DNA from: Rhizophagus irregularis
Taxonomy: Eukaryota > Glomeromycota > Glomeromycetes > Glomerales > Glomeraceae
DNA length: 64,000 nucleotides
NCBI RefSeq assembly: GCF_026210795.1
Contig: NC_089432.1
Span: 1,054,001 to 1,118,000, forward strand
Reading direction: 5' to 3'
The notes under the pieces: model-generated
Database searches by the model: none
Seen by the model: the letters and a program-made list of their open reading frames with translations, nothing else
What the model was told of the DNA's origin: nothing
Shown: positions 1 through 11,991 of the stretch, piece after piece
How positions within the stretch are numbered: position 1 is the stretch's first letter
Layout: each line of letters starts with the position of its first letter
Position numbers and translations under genes: made by a program

Positions 1-650
1 ATGACGTTTAGCTTCGAAGACTATATTGTTATTACATACACAGTATATACTGCGGAGTGGATTAACATGACTCCTTAACATACAGTGGATTTTTTTAATT
101 AGCCTAATTTACTATATTATACTCTACAAATGACAATTCATGACGTATTACATTATAGGGACGAATTATTATATATAGATAACGATATTGTTTGAAATTT
201 CAGGGTTTCATTATTTAATGTTAAGATCATCATCTTAACGACCCCATTTGATAATACAATATCATCACAATATCACTTATCGTTACGATATAGATATAAA
301 TATAATACAGATGGTTTACATAATAAAGTATTTTTGTATAATGTCAAATTGACGGGATTTTTGATTTTACCTTACGTTAAGACAAAAAAATTTAATATAA
401 AAACCCGTTTTAACCCATTTAACAGTTAACAACCTTACGGTAGGTCGTTTTATAAGTTGTATGAATAGTTATAGTTTTCATTTTCTATTTCTTTCTTTTC
501 GGTTACTTTTTTTGAGTTTTGCTAACTTTTTTGCCGATTATTTTTTTTTAAAAAAATTTTCAAAAAAAAAATTATTTGTTATTCATTTCACTTTACATAG
601 ATTTTATTTATTTGGACATTTTTTGACAATGACTCTTACGTTTAAAATTA
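1..650. other. AT-rich intergenic sequence
   Basis: I see no credible gene. One 64-codon open frame (461-655, +) is almost all Phe, Leu and Lys and comes from poly-T/poly-A runs, so it is not called. Confidence 0.5.
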
Positions 651-882
651 TATAATTATATAAAATTTACTAGTAGGTTAAATCGCCCAGGCTAAATCAC
701 CCCGGGTTAAAATTAGTCTTATACATTTTTTTTCTTCTCAAAATCTTGTTCTAACGTCTTTTTTTATATAATTATATAAAATTTACTAGTAGGTTAAATC
801 GCCCAGGTTAAATCACCCCGGGTTAAAATTAGTCTTATACATTTTTTTTCTTCTCAAAATCTTGTTCTAACGTCTTTTTTTT
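651..882. repeat. 116-bp tandem duplication, two copies
   Basis: Two head-to-tail copies (651-766 and 767-882) are almost identical. The clearest difference is GCCCAGGC versus GCCCAGGT. Each copy contains AAATCGCCCAG and CACCCCGGGTTAAAATTAG, which are GC-rich islands in AT-rich DNA. Such low divergence indicates a recent duplication by slippage or unequal exchange. I see no coding potential. Confidence 0.9.
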
Positions 883-1938
883 CTTTTGTAGTTTCAATGT
901 TTATCTTCGAAAATGTCTTTGTAAATAAGAAAGAAGCTAAAATTGGCTTCTTTTACTCTTTATTTTTTATTAGAGGATTGTTTAAATAATTTTTAATTAG
1001 GGTGGCTTAGAATTGGCACGTGATATTACGGATGCACCAATATCCACTGCTTATCATAGAGCAAAATTTAAACCACAGGGTTAACCAAAATGGTGCTCAT
1101 TCTAAAGACGCATGCATTAGTTGCCAGTATGGTTGATTTCTCTGATTTTATTTTACTGAGTAATCATAATGATATTAAAATTATACTTAGAAAATTGATC
1201 ACATATCGGAGTTTTTTTGATATTGAAATGATATCATTTAAAATAATGAGATTTCTGTAAAGAATAACTTTTCACATAATGATTGAAGTCTTTTTGCAAA
1301 AGCTGAGAAGTACTGTTTTTAAAAAATAAATCGACCAAGAAACACAAATGAAGTCACGATTTATATTAAGACAAGAGAACAAGAAGTTAATGAGTTATTA
1401 TCCGAAAATCATCTGGTTATTATCAAAAGTAAGTAAGTATCCCTCTCTCTATTTGTATTAAATCAATTATTCTTGCTGAACTTGTTCTTAATTACCAATA
1501 AAGATAGTGTAAATGAGTGCTTTGGAGAAACAGCACGAGATTCCATTGACGACGTCTCGAAAAATAGCATAAAAGAGTCTTGGTCACGTATAATCTAGGA
1601 CTTAAATTGATATAAATCATTCACACAACTTTTCATTGATACACAAAGAAGGAGTAATAATGGTGATCATGGGTAAAAATTCGCCTCGCAGAGAAGGCCA
1701 AAAGGAATCATGACAGGTTTCCAAAAGTATCACAATGATATTGACATAAACCAATTGGAATCCAGGGAGAAAGAATGATGAACAATGAATAGAGATACGT
1801 GAACGTATAACAATTGGTACCGAAAAATTTAATATCAATCAATGGCAACAATTGCGCTCTTCTCTTCAAAAATGTGTCAGAAATTTGTATAATTAATCAC
1901 AAGAATTTAAATTTATTGGAGTTGTCAATAAAAGCTGG
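883..1938. other. Intergenic, degenerate sequence
   Basis: Short open stretches occur, for example around 1380-1430 on the + strand (EVNELLSENHLVIIKS in one frame), but stops interrupt all of them and no start, splice pattern or family could be assigned. This may be the remains of a decayed gene. Confidence 0.3.
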
Positions 1939-2175
1939 CTACAATTGATTATATTTTTTAATCATCATGTTCATTTCTTCAACTAACGGATCATTTCCGT
2001 TCGCTTCACAAAAAACTTTCCACGCAAGTGTATCGTAATCCACACGAGGATCATATTCTGATTCTTCAGGTAAATAATCATTATCATCATCCAGCACCTC
2101 AGCTGAATCATTAGGGTTAGAATTTCCATCAGTTTTCTTTTTTGATGAAGAACGAAAATATGTTAATACGAGCAA
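1939..2175 (-). CDS. Hypothetical acidic protein fragment
   Basis: The open frame of 78 codons has a Lys/Ser-rich start, an acidic middle (EVLDDDNDYLPEESEYDPR) and an amphipathic C-terminus (LVEEMNMMIKKYNQL) before a stop. The composition is far from the Phe/Ile/Lys background of random frames here, which suggests a real C-terminal exon. No domain is recognised. The first ATG may not be the true start, because upstream exons could lie toward 2500. It could equally be a chance frame or a relic. Confidence 0.25.
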   Translation of the reverse strand: MLVLTYFRSSSKKKTDGNSNPNDSAEVLDDDNDYLPEESEYDPRVDYDTLAWKVFCEANGNDPLVEEMNMMIKKYNQL

Positions 2176-2518
2176 TGAAAATTTCGAAACAATTCATAAT
2201 AAATAATATTTGTTATACGGAGGAAAATACTGATTCCAATATCTCACCAGAATCCTTCAGCTCATTTTCACATGTTTCGTTTTCATCAGTCCCCTGGCCT
2301 CGTGAGATATAACCATGAATAATAGTATAATCATCCTTAGCGTAATTTCGAGAAACGTATACTGCACAAATATCATAATAATTAATGATAATTTTTTAGG
2401 TTTCAAGAGGTCCCTAATGATACGTTTAATGTTTGGAATACCCACAAATGCCGAGATAATAATGAATGGTAATTTATTGGAATTTAAGACATCCCTATAA
2501 ATACTTTTAATATTTGGA

Positions 2519-2615
2519 ATATCTGGTTGATTTTTTTCATTTGTGTAATCGCTAGGAAGTTTGAACCCCGGTGTTTGTCACTGCATTATTTCAGCTAATT
2601 ATCCGGACAGATTCT
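2519..2615 (-). repeat. Possible tRNA-derived SINE-like relic
   Basis: Read on the minus strand, this stretch carries an A-box-like segment (TTAGCTGAAATAATG) and, about 30 bases later, GGGGTTCAAACTTCC, which resembles the pol III B box and T-arm. The arms do not close into a full tRNA cloverleaf by eye, so it is a tRNA-like relic at best. It could also be coincidence. Confidence 0.25.
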
Positions 2616-5600
2616 ATTTAACATTTGCAAATTACATAAAACTATTTTGTTATTTTATATGATTAGTAGTGTCGTCACATTAATAAAATCTAAACTGGAT
2701 TTTTTGGTTAGAAGATCAAATAAAAGACAATTGTTCGGGTATGTCGTTTGTTCGTAATATAAATATTTGGCAGTCAAATCATTAGAAATATTAGAAATTA
2801 CGTAATAATTATATATCCGAATTACGCAATGGATAAAGACGATGATGATTCATTCGCAATTAATTGGACTTTTAAAAAAAATTTTACCTTTCTTCACATT
2901 GCAAAACAATGCCTTTCAGGCGTGCCCATTCACTTCACTACAATAGATTTCCAATATTATTGAAAAACGTAAACAATCTACTTAACCTAGCATAAAATAT
3001 CAGATATTATAGTATTGCGTTACTCTTAACTTGTAATAAAGATGTAAAGTAAATTCTTCTGAAATAAGAAGACCATTAACGACAAAAAGGGCACCTGAAT
3101 AGTGCACTTCGAGCGGTTACCAAGTAGTCATACATAATAGTTCTTCGATAAAAGTTGCCCTTCTTTGTAAAATAAAATATGTCCTTTTGTCCACCATAGT
3201 AAAAGGGCTTTAGTCGAACACTTCACTTCCTCTAAAAACGGGCAGTCTAACTATTATCTAGATTCTACCAAGAAGTTTCCAAGGAAAGCAACGAAGAAGT
3301 ACCAATTACTTCATGGCAACGGTTCCGATGTAACAAAATTAAACAATTAAGACACGATGCATTTGGTCTTATGGTATCATGAATATTGTTTTAAACGATT
3401 ATCTCGTATTGTAACATTCTTATTTATTTTTAACAGCGTACACATATATCGAAATTAATGAATATAAACTACCACAATATTGTTAACAGTACTATCTAAC
3501 TAAATTCTGCTATCGGTACACGTATTTTTTTAGGTGACGAATTTGACTTTCGACACTATGGGTGGCGGAATGATGGTTTAGTTGGTAATGATAGTACTTT
3601 CCTAATAGTACTTTCCTAAATAATAAAAAAATGAGATTAAACTGCGGAATGACATGTTTGAAGATTATGATGTAGGTTCCTACCAATAATGAATATAGGG
3701 TAGATACTACAGTGATGATGTTTAAAAAAATTCGCATTTTCCGTTGGGAGCGGTATAGGCCATCATAAGTCAAATCTGTGCTAAATATTTAATTTCGCTC
3801 CCTATTGGTTTTACATGATTAGCAGGGTAAACGCACATCAGTTAAGTTATAACAGTGATACCTACCACAAATTAATATACCGTATGTTTCCAGACCAGCT
3901 ACATAACCGTAAATACTAATAAAATAGTCTATTGACCCTTTCATGAATTCTGCTAACTTTATTATACGTTGATTTATGGTTATATTGCAATAAGGTGGCT
4001 TTATCTCGCCAAATATGAGTTCCCTGTCGGTGTCATCAATATTTGCGAGGATCCAAAAGTGGGTTTTCTACCATGGTTGTGACCATTTAATAAGCATCTT
4101 TCCTTAGAACTTTCAGATTTGCCATTTGCCCTTTATTCAATAATGAGATGAACTTACCCTATTGTATTCAATTATTGTTAAGTCCGTAAGACGAACTTGG
4201 TTCCATATCTTTTCGGAACATTTGACGTATTCTGGTTTAAGTCAATTGCAATACATAATCGACGATAAATACCTGTATTAATGTACAAATATATTAAAGT
4301 CAAATTTTGCGATTTTTGCATAAAAAATATTTAAAGTATCATATCGATCTCTTTCGCATATGATAAAGTTTGGAATGATTTTCAATTTGTTGATTCTAAC
4401 AAAAATCGATGGAGATCCTGTGTTGTCCACTATACAAAAGAGAACAGGATTAGATTATACCAGGATAAAGAAATCAAGAAATCTCAAACCGATATTTTTT
4501 AATACTTACGTCATTTTCAGAGGCATTATTTATAACAACACTATCAATCGCATGACTCCACCTTGAATAATAAGAACAAGATCAACTATGCTTATTTTTG
4601 AAAGAATCATCAAGACATCAACCTTATATTTTCCCCTGTCTGTCCTATAAAAGGATTATTATCATCCTCACGTGTTATCCTTACATCAGAACAATTGTTG
4701 TCGCTTGGCTTTGAGAGGAATGATGCAGATTAGAAATGCCTGGCTTTGCAATGTAATATAGAACGCATATCAAGATTCCTGGAGTGAAATCACTGAAAAA
4801 AGAGATAGATCAGTTTCCTAGATAGATCAGTTTCCTTCTCATCAGCTGAGCTAGATGATTCGTCTTTAATATACTCTTCTTTGTCGTTCTGGAGTTCGTC
4901 TTCGATAGTAGTAGTAGTTTTGACCTACATACCAAATTCATTTTCGTTTGTATAAGCCTCAAATTATCGGTTAAAGAATAAAGAAGATTTACAGCCTTAT
5001 GTTTTTTGTTTCTTCATTGCCTGATTGTTTACAATTTTCATAGGATCGTTTATTCCCTCGAATCACATTGGAAGATCCACCGATTTGTATTCCATCACAA
5101 GTCAAATCACAAGACAAAAATACGTTTTCTGCGTTTATCTTTTTATTCACCGCCACATTATGATGTTTCAATCTAAGTAACGACTTCAACCAAAAGTTAT
5201 CGATACGCCCCATCTTTTTAGATTCAACCTTGGATAGATAGATTATACATTAACATGTGTCAAGATATTGGAAAACAAAAAATTCCTGATCGTGGCTTGT
5301 CACAAGCTGGCTACAGCAGAGACTAGTCCATAACCATACGAAGATGCAGTTCTATGGTTAGCTGTAGTATTTTGTGTTTGAGAAACAATGAAATATTCAA
5401 TAAACTAACTTTAGGATTAAATATTAAAGTCATAGTATTAAGTGGCGTGGCGAAAAACTTAAATTAGAAATTTGAAATTAAATTTACAATTATAGTAAAA
5501 ATTTACAATTATGGTAATAAAAAACATTGTATAGTACAATTTGCGTTTCTCCGAAGTATGATGCTATAAATACAATCATTTTATTCAAAATGTGAAATTT

Positions 5601-5639
5601 GAAATATCAAAAAAAAAAACAAAATCTAAAGTAGAAATA

Positions 5640-5762
5640 GATGAGCACAAAAATTTGGCACATTTTTATTGGATACAAAAATCGATCCCAGTCCGGATCG
5701 GTCCTCAAATTTCAGACCAAAGACCAGGAAGACCGGTCCCAAGTCCGATCCAACCTATAAAT
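5640..5762. repeat. GGTCC/GATCC word-rich block, probable transposon-end relic
   Basis: The sequence is a dense, degenerate series of GGTCC, GGACC, GATCC and AGTCC words on both strands, unlike the surrounding AT-rich DNA. The same vocabulary fills the TIR element at 46875-47377, so this is likely a decayed relative. I could not define terminal repeats or a target duplication here. Confidence 0.35.
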
Positions 5763-6182
5763 TAACCTTGATTTTCAAGACGTGTCGCACTTTTCCTTTC
5801 CTCTTCCGTGCCATTTTTTTTTGAAAAAACATACGTACGTATATAAAAAATAAAAATATTAGGTTAAACCCGCAAAAATCATCTAATTTAATAATTTTCA
5901 AATTTATTTTCATTCACCCAGATGAGTTTAATTATTAGAATAGTTCAATCGATTTTTTAGCGTCGTAACTAAAAAAAAAAATCAAAGCATCGAAATTTCA
6001 GACTACTTTCGCCACCCGTAAATGTCACATTGACGTTGAATGAATAAATAATCTTATGAATGTTGTTTATTAATATAATAAAATTGATATAAACATATAC
6101 AAATGTTATAAATACAATAAAATGTTAAATTTACAATAATTGTTATAATAAATACTAATTTACATTATCATAAAAAATTGAA

Positions 6183-8285
6183 TTATATATAAATCATTCT
6201 CTCCGAAAATTCTTTAAGTTTATCTTGTGCATCTTGATCTCCTTGTTCAGCAGATTTTTTGTACCAAGAAATTGCTTGATTCATATCTTTTTGAATCCCC
6301 ATTCCATTTTCATACATCAAAGCAAGATTATATTGAGCATAACTACTTCCTAAATTTGCTGCTTTTTGATATGATTCAAATGCCATTTGCATATTAACAT
6401 CAGTTCCAATTCCATTTTCATAAAAATAACCTAATTTATTTATTCCCATTGCGTCTCCTCTCTCTGCTAACATTTTAGAGAATTCAAATGCTTTGTTAAG
6501 ATCTTTGTCAACGCCCTCTCCATTTTCATATAAAACAAGAAGATTATATTGAGCTATAACGTTCCCTAAATTTGCTGCTTTTTGGAATAACTCAAACGCC
6601 TTTTGTTTATTAACATCAGTTCCAATTCCCAAACTATAACAATACCCTAACATACTTATTCCACTTGGATATCTTTTTCCCGCTAATTTCTCGAATAACT
6701 TAAAAGCTTTAGTATAATTTTTATGAGTATCTTCTCTATACATATTGGCAAGATCAAATTGAGCTACGATATTTTCTGACTTTGCTGCTTCTTGATATAA
6801 ATCAAACGCCTTTTGTTTATCGCAATCAATTCCAATTCCGTTATAATATAAATACCCAAGCAAATAATTTGAATTCGAAGTATCTTGATTATATAAAAGC
6901 CAATTATAGATCTCATTAGAACTTATGTTGAGATTTTTAATAAAATCAAGAACATGTTTCTTTCTTATTTTTCCTTCTTTTTCTTCGTTTAACTCCTTAG
7001 AAATAAAATCAACCAAATTATCAACGCTTTTATTATAATAAGAATTGAGTTTTTGTCTGGTTTCTTTTATCGATTCTAATTTAACGACTACTTGATTCAT
7101 AAATGGCCTTTTATCTGGATTATCATTCCAACATTCTATATAAAATATAAATAAATTTATTATATTAATGAACATCAATTACGTTAAAATTAGATATTAA
7201 AATCACAAATTGTACTTACCGATATAAAGATTCGAATAATCAAGAGGAGTATCTGGAACGATATTTTCTCTATAACCATTTACAATTCTCATAATTAAGC
7301 TAGCATCATATAATTCATTTTTAAATGGTGGTTGACCGCTCGATATCTCCCATAGAAGCACTCCAACACTGTAAACATCACATTTTTCATTTGGTTTCAT
7401 GTGATTATCATTACTGATGAACTTTTTTGGATCGATATAAGGCGCGATACCAAATAAGTCTGCTCGTTGTTTTTTGGTTGCCTCCTTGATTCTTTTTGAT
7501 AAACCAAAGTCGGCTAATTTAACAGTACCTTGATGAACTAAAACATTTCCGGAATGCTATTATAGAATATAAAAACAATATATAATTAAGTCTTAAATTA
7601 TCAAAATCAAATAATTTAATGAATTTATAAATTACCAAGTTACAATGTACAATTCCTTTCTCATGTAAGCAAGATACAGCATTGGCTAACTGGTAAGCTA
7701 GCTTGTATTTATGTTCTAGAGTAAGATTTTTAAAGTTTTCTTTTAAATAATTTCGAAGAGGACTATCAGCATACTCCATTACTAATAAATATTTCTTTAA
7801 ATGATCGGGTTGACATTCTAATTAAGAGAAATAATTATAATTAACTTAAATTATTAAAAAATCAATGAAATATATATTTAAATATATTCTATACCTTTTT
7901 CTGTAATCCCACATAAACGAATAACATTGTTATTTAAGTCCTTTTCACGTTGTAGTTCAAGCTAATATAACGTTATATAAATGTAAATATCGTAGTCCGA
8001 GATATAAAATTAATATTATTATTAAAAGTTTTTAATTACCTCATGAATAATTTCTTTTACAGTATCGTTATCAAGGTTAAAAAAAGATTTTAACGCAAAG
8101 TATTGATCCGAGTTTTTTTTTTCTGCACGATAAATTTTTCCGAAGGCCCCATTTCCAATTTTTTGAATATTATGAAAATGTTTGTAATCGTAACATTCTA
8201 AATTTTTTTTAGAAATAGCATCTTCAATTAAACCAATCCATTCATTTGAATTTTTGACAGCTTGAATTTCAATTTTATTAGACAT
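6183..8285 (-). CDS. TKL-type protein kinase fused to Sel1-like repeats, probable pseudokinase
   Basis: Five exons on the minus strand, 8040-8285, 7895-7961, 7636-7817, 7220-7556 and 6183-7135, join in frame across GT-AG introns into a 594-aa protein. The start is the MSNK Met at 8285. An upstream in-frame Met at 8333 adds only a Phe-rich stretch read from the 5' leader. The kinase domain has a Gly-rich loop IGNGAFGKIY (about 42-52), Lys66 in FALK and DFG at 181-183. The catalytic HRD reads His-Cys-Asn (162-164), so the catalytic Asp is replaced. After CWNDNPDKRP the protein continues through a helical linker (ELNEEKEGKIRKKHV, EIYNWLLYNQ) into about six SLRs of roughly 36 aa (LGYCYSLGIGTDVNKQKAFE type). 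That same linker starts the stand-alone SLR genes nearby. In this family kinases signal and SLRs act as adaptor scaffolds. Catalytic loss is inferred from the motif. Confidence 0.85.
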
Positions 8286-8333
8286 GGGAAAAAAAATAAG
8301 AAGTGAAAAAGTAAAAAAAGTAAAAGAGTTCAA

Positions 8334-9747
8334 AGGGGTAACGATTAAAGAATTTAAATAAGTTTCATTTTCCCAATTAGTAATATTGTTGACGTTTTTG
8401 GCTTAGACGATTAATTAAAGTTTGAAATTACGTATATCACGTGTTATAATGATGGTACCTGACCTGGAGACTGGATCCCGGTACTGTATTGTCACGTGAG
8501 AGCATCTCCAAATGGCAAGATTTTCAAAATCGTCAAACTCCAAAAGGTAATCCATGTTCATTATCTAATTCCGGAATTTTTTACGGACGTGACGCAGTAA
8601 ATTTCCAGTAAATTTTATAAACATCAGAAAAAATTGTCTTTTTTGATTATTCCAAATAGTATATGCACGATTATAATCAAACTTTTAAATTTTCTGGCCC
8701 TTTTAAAATACATGCATTAACGTTAACGTATCTAATATATCCGGTCACATGTTCCGATGCAAGAAATGAATTTCCGTAATTTTTAAAACTTTTTCGGAGT
8801 ACCAACGTGGAATTATTTTTCTACTAGGGTGCAGACTTTTTCTTTTTTTTAGCTACGTCACTCATTAACTTTTAGAAAATTAATTATTATGGCCATTTAA
8901 CGGTTTTAACCATATTTTTATATTTTATTTGTAACGTTTAAATTATACAAATGGTTACGAAAATGTTATTTCATTGTATTTACAAAATCGATCATGCGAC
9001 TCTGAAGATCGAAGCTTACGTGAATAACGGGATTATTGTATCTATTAACGGTTTATTACTTATTTCTTAATTCTTTTATTAATTTTATTTCATTAGTTTT
9101 ACTTCTTTTTCTTACTTCAAGTGCATATATATTTTTTTCTGGTACTCCAGTTGGCCAATTTTTCATACTCAATTTTATATATTAATTTTTCGTTCTTTGA
9201 ATCTTCATTTTCTTTGCATTCAATATTGATTCTTCGTTTTTTCATTAGTAGATTTATTTATATGGGATGTAATTATTTTGTTTATATACATATATATATA
9301 TATTTCATTTTTTGATTTTGATTTTTGTTGTTTGTTTATTAATTTGTATAATTGATAGTTTAATATTAAGTAAACCCAATAGCATGACTTTGTTGTTCAC
9401 TGATAGTCAAAGTGATCTAGAAATTCATAAATTGCAAATACTTATATTTATTTCACGCTATGTACGTATTTTATAAAAAACATGTCACAACGATGAGATG
9501 CAGCAATGTTGATCAGGACCTCGAGGAAGGGGAAAAAGGGAAGGAGAAAAGACGAGAGAGGGAAAGGGAAGAGGAAGGATGAGAGAAAAGGAAAGGGAAG
9601 GAAAGAGCAAGGAAATATACGTAAATATTCACACACCCGCACACCCACTGATGACTGACCCACACACACCCACACCCACACCTACACAACAACGTGTAGA
9701 ACGCTTATTATTGTATAATTATCGATTCGGATACTCCTATTCTAATA
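8334..9747. other. Intergenic between two minus-strand genes
   Basis: This holds the upstream region of the kinase-SLR gene and the downstream region of the next SLR gene. No gene was found. The frame at 9121-9315 is Phe/Tyr-rich low complexity. The notable content is the purine tract and CA-rich block at 9517-9690. Confidence 0.5.
9517..9690. repeat. Polypurine tract followed by CA-rich microsatellite
   Basis: About 100 bases (9517-9616) are nearly all A and G (GAAGGGGAAAAAGGGAAGG and similar). A CACACCC-type stretch follows at 9630-9690. Long purine mirror tracts can adopt triplex DNA, and the CACACCC words are unstable. The two open frames that cross it (9448-9681 - and 9579-9770 +) are products of the simple sequence. 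Confidence 0.8.
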
Positions 9748-10650
9748 TTATTTCCCTGAAAGTAAATTAAACTTACTTTGTGCATAATTGTATCCTTGTT
9801 CAGCAGACTTTTTATACCAATAAATTGCTTGATCTATATCTTTTATAATTCCATTTCCATTTTCATACATTGAAGCTAAATTATATTGAGCTATATAATT
9901 ATTCAAATTTGCACCTTTTTGATATAACTCAAAACCCTTTTGTTTATTAACATCAGTTCCAATTCCATTATAATGACAATAACCAGTATTATTTATTCCA
10001 GTTGAATTTCCTAATTCTGCTGCTTTTTGATAAAATTCAAATGCTTTTTGCCAATCAGCATAAGTTCCAATTCCTTTTTCATAACAATATCCTAACTTGT
10101 TTATAGCATTCGGAATTCCTTTTTCTGCTAATTTATTTGATAATTCAAAAGCTTTATTATGATTTGTTTTAATACCATTTCCATGAATATATATTTCAGT
10201 TAGATCTAATTGTGCCACACAATTATTATTATTCATTTCCATCGCTTTTTGATATAATTCAAATGCTTTTTGCATATTAATATTTGTTTCAATTCCATTA
10301 TAATTAAAATATCCAAGTAAATAAATAGAATTTGATGATTCATTTTGATTATTTAAAAGATAATTATAAATTTCTTGTGAGATTATTCCTTGATTAATAA
10401 TAAAGTTAATAACATGTTTCTTTATTACTTCTTTATATACTCCCTCATTTAATTTTTTAAAAATCATATCAATTAATTCATCTATTATCATATTTAAATT
10501 TCCATCAAAAATATTTTTATTGATATTTTTAATTGTAGGTTCTATTTCTTTTGTACTATCTATTTTATTGAAATTTTGAATAATTTGAGAATATTCATTT
10601 GATAAATTATTGATATTCAAAAGGTTATTATTAATTTGATTATCAAACAT
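9748..10650 (-). CDS. Sel1-like repeat protein (300 aa)
   Basis: This is a single-exon gene. The N-terminal part (about 1-110) is the helical domain shared by all SLR paralogues here (SQIIQNF, IIDELIDMIFKKLNEG, ISQEIYNYLLNNQ). Five SLRs follow, from IYLLGYFNYNGIETN to YWYKKSAEQGYNYAQ. SLRs are TPR-like helical hairpins that usually scaffold signalling complexes; the partner is unknown. There is no signal peptide and no catalytic domain. The C-terminus SKFNLLSGK departs from the LKELxxx ending of its paralogues, and the DNA there reads CAAAGTAAGTTT, a perfect splice-donor look-alike, so a short alternative last exon cannot be excluded. The conserved upstream element lies at 10723-10750. Confidence 0.85.
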   Translation of the reverse strand: MFDNQINNNLLNINNLSNEYSQIIQNFNKIDSTKEIEPTIKNINKNIFDGNLNMIIDELIDMIFKKLNEGVYKEVIKKHVINFIINQGIISQEIYNYLLNNQNESSNSIYLLGYFNYNGIETNINMQKAFELYQKAMEMNNNNCVAQLDLTEIYIHGNGIKTNHNKAFELSNKLAEKGIPNAINKLGYCYEKGIGTYADWQKAFEFYQKAAELGNSTGINNTGYCHYNGIGTDVNKQKGFELYQKGANLNNYIAQYNLASMYENGNGIIKDIDQAIYWYKKSAEQGYNYAQSKFNLLSGK

Positions 10651-11991
10651 TTGTAAAAGATAAAGTGTAAGAAAGAAACTAAAATAACGTTAAAATATAT
10701 AAATTTTTTTTTTTGTTTTACTTTGGTGGTACTGTAGGTGCAGTTGCACAAAATCTTTTAAATCATTCTTAGTTGTATCTGCGGCTTTATTGATAGTCCC
10801 GTGTAACATCATCGGCCAATCTCGGAAAAAGGCTAATTTTTGAATGAAATTTTTAATGATTCCATTTTTAGCAGGTTATGCCATATTACGGTGTCCCGGT
10901 CCGATGATCTTTCCGAGTCCAGTCGAATATTTTTATTATACGCTAGTAACGCTACACAGAAAAATAATAATAAAACTCATGCAAATAATGTTATTTGTTT
11001 GTATCGTGTTAAGATATACAAAAAAAAATTAAATAATTACTCATACTCGTACGAAGGAAATCACATGATGTGACATAATCTAGTTTGTTATCAGTATGTA
11101 AATATTTACTTTTATTGCTTTTTCTTTAGATCTACTCCCTGTTTATGTGTTTGTGGATTTGTGAATCTATCTCTTATCATAGAATCAAATTAATAAACAG
11201 TACTAATATAATTCTTTTATTTATAGAATCTCCTATGTTGTCCTTAGAATTTCTTTATCATTGTAGTAAGTCGCATATTTCGATTAATAATTAATATTGT
11301 ATTCCTAAAATTTTCTATTGAAAAATGAATTGTTTATTTGTATTATAAATTTTCATATTTGGATTAGATATTTAAGGTTTGAATCTTGTAACTCATTCAA
11401 TTAATGATTTCTTAATAAAATTATCCAAAAGTCAATACGAGATCCATTAATCATGAGATTCTTTCATTTGTAGATATTTTATTTTATGTACAAGAAAATA
11501 CAAGAAAATATATTATGAAGAAAATAGAATAAAATAATAGCTATTCAAAAGTTCAACGGTTAAATGCTACCTATGGGATGTATCTTGGAATAATTGTTGA
11601 ATACCTTGAATGCTTGAGACGACTTAGATGTCAGCGTTTCACCCAGGAAATTTGTATTTGTAATTGCCTGTCTGGGCAAACACATTTTCTTTCAGGAGTG
11701 TAACGATTATAGAACTATTACTGCATGAGGTCTCATGTTGTCAACGAATGGCATTATCATTTCGAATTTGTCATACAGACCACTACTGAAAACCTTACAC
11801 TAGGATATATGTTACTCATAGAGAAAGCAGCAATTTCATTTGCTTGATCTATTTCTTATTATGTCCTGTCATGGATGTTTTAACTGGTCGCTAAAGATGG
11901 ACACTAGTATCTGTTACTGGTATACAACGGACTTTTTGAAGAAAAGGCAGTGTCAATGGGGGACGTTGTAAGAATCGGTTAATTTCAGGAT
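10651..11991. other. Promoter region of the SLR gene plus intergenic DNA
   Basis: Apart from the promoter element at 10723-10750, this stretch has no supportable gene. The overlapping frames at 10840-11073 have no family features. Around 10800-10930 there are GC-richer words (CATCGGCC, CGGTCCGATGATC) that suggest a degenerate repeat. Confidence 0.45.
10723..10750 (-). promoter_or_regulatory. SLR-family upstream element (diverged copy)
   Basis: On the coding strand it reads TGCACCTACAGTACCACCA, a diverged version of the CTGCAGTAYCACCA element found before the paralogous SLR genes. It lies about 75-100 bp upstream of the ATG at 10650. The position and similarity suggest a shared core-promoter site. 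No binding protein is known to me. Confidence 0.45.

Larger units (their letters stand above)
2180..6182. other. Long AT-rich intergenic region
   Basis: No supportable gene was found in about 4 kb. Frames at 2257-2445 (-), 3510-3773 (-), 4360-4566 (+) and 4989-5213 (-) lack family features and are not called. Small structures seen are a tRNA-like stretch near 2519-2615, a 15-bp direct duplication near 3595-3620 and a GGTCC-rich block at 5640-5762. Confidence 0.5.

Noticed and set aside
461-655. 64-codon frame rich in Phe, Leu and Lys
   Set aside because: It is made of poly-T and poly-A runs and overlaps the start of a tandem repeat; no start context, family or splice signal.
8285-8333. Upstream Met extending the kinase-SLR protein by 16 residues
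   Set aside because: The extension is only a Phe/Thr-rich stretch read from an AT-rich leader, while the internal MSNK start matches the paralogous genes.
9448-9770. Overlapping frames on both strands
   Set aside because: Both are translations of the polypurine and CA-rich simple sequence; only the SLR gene beginning at 9748 is real.
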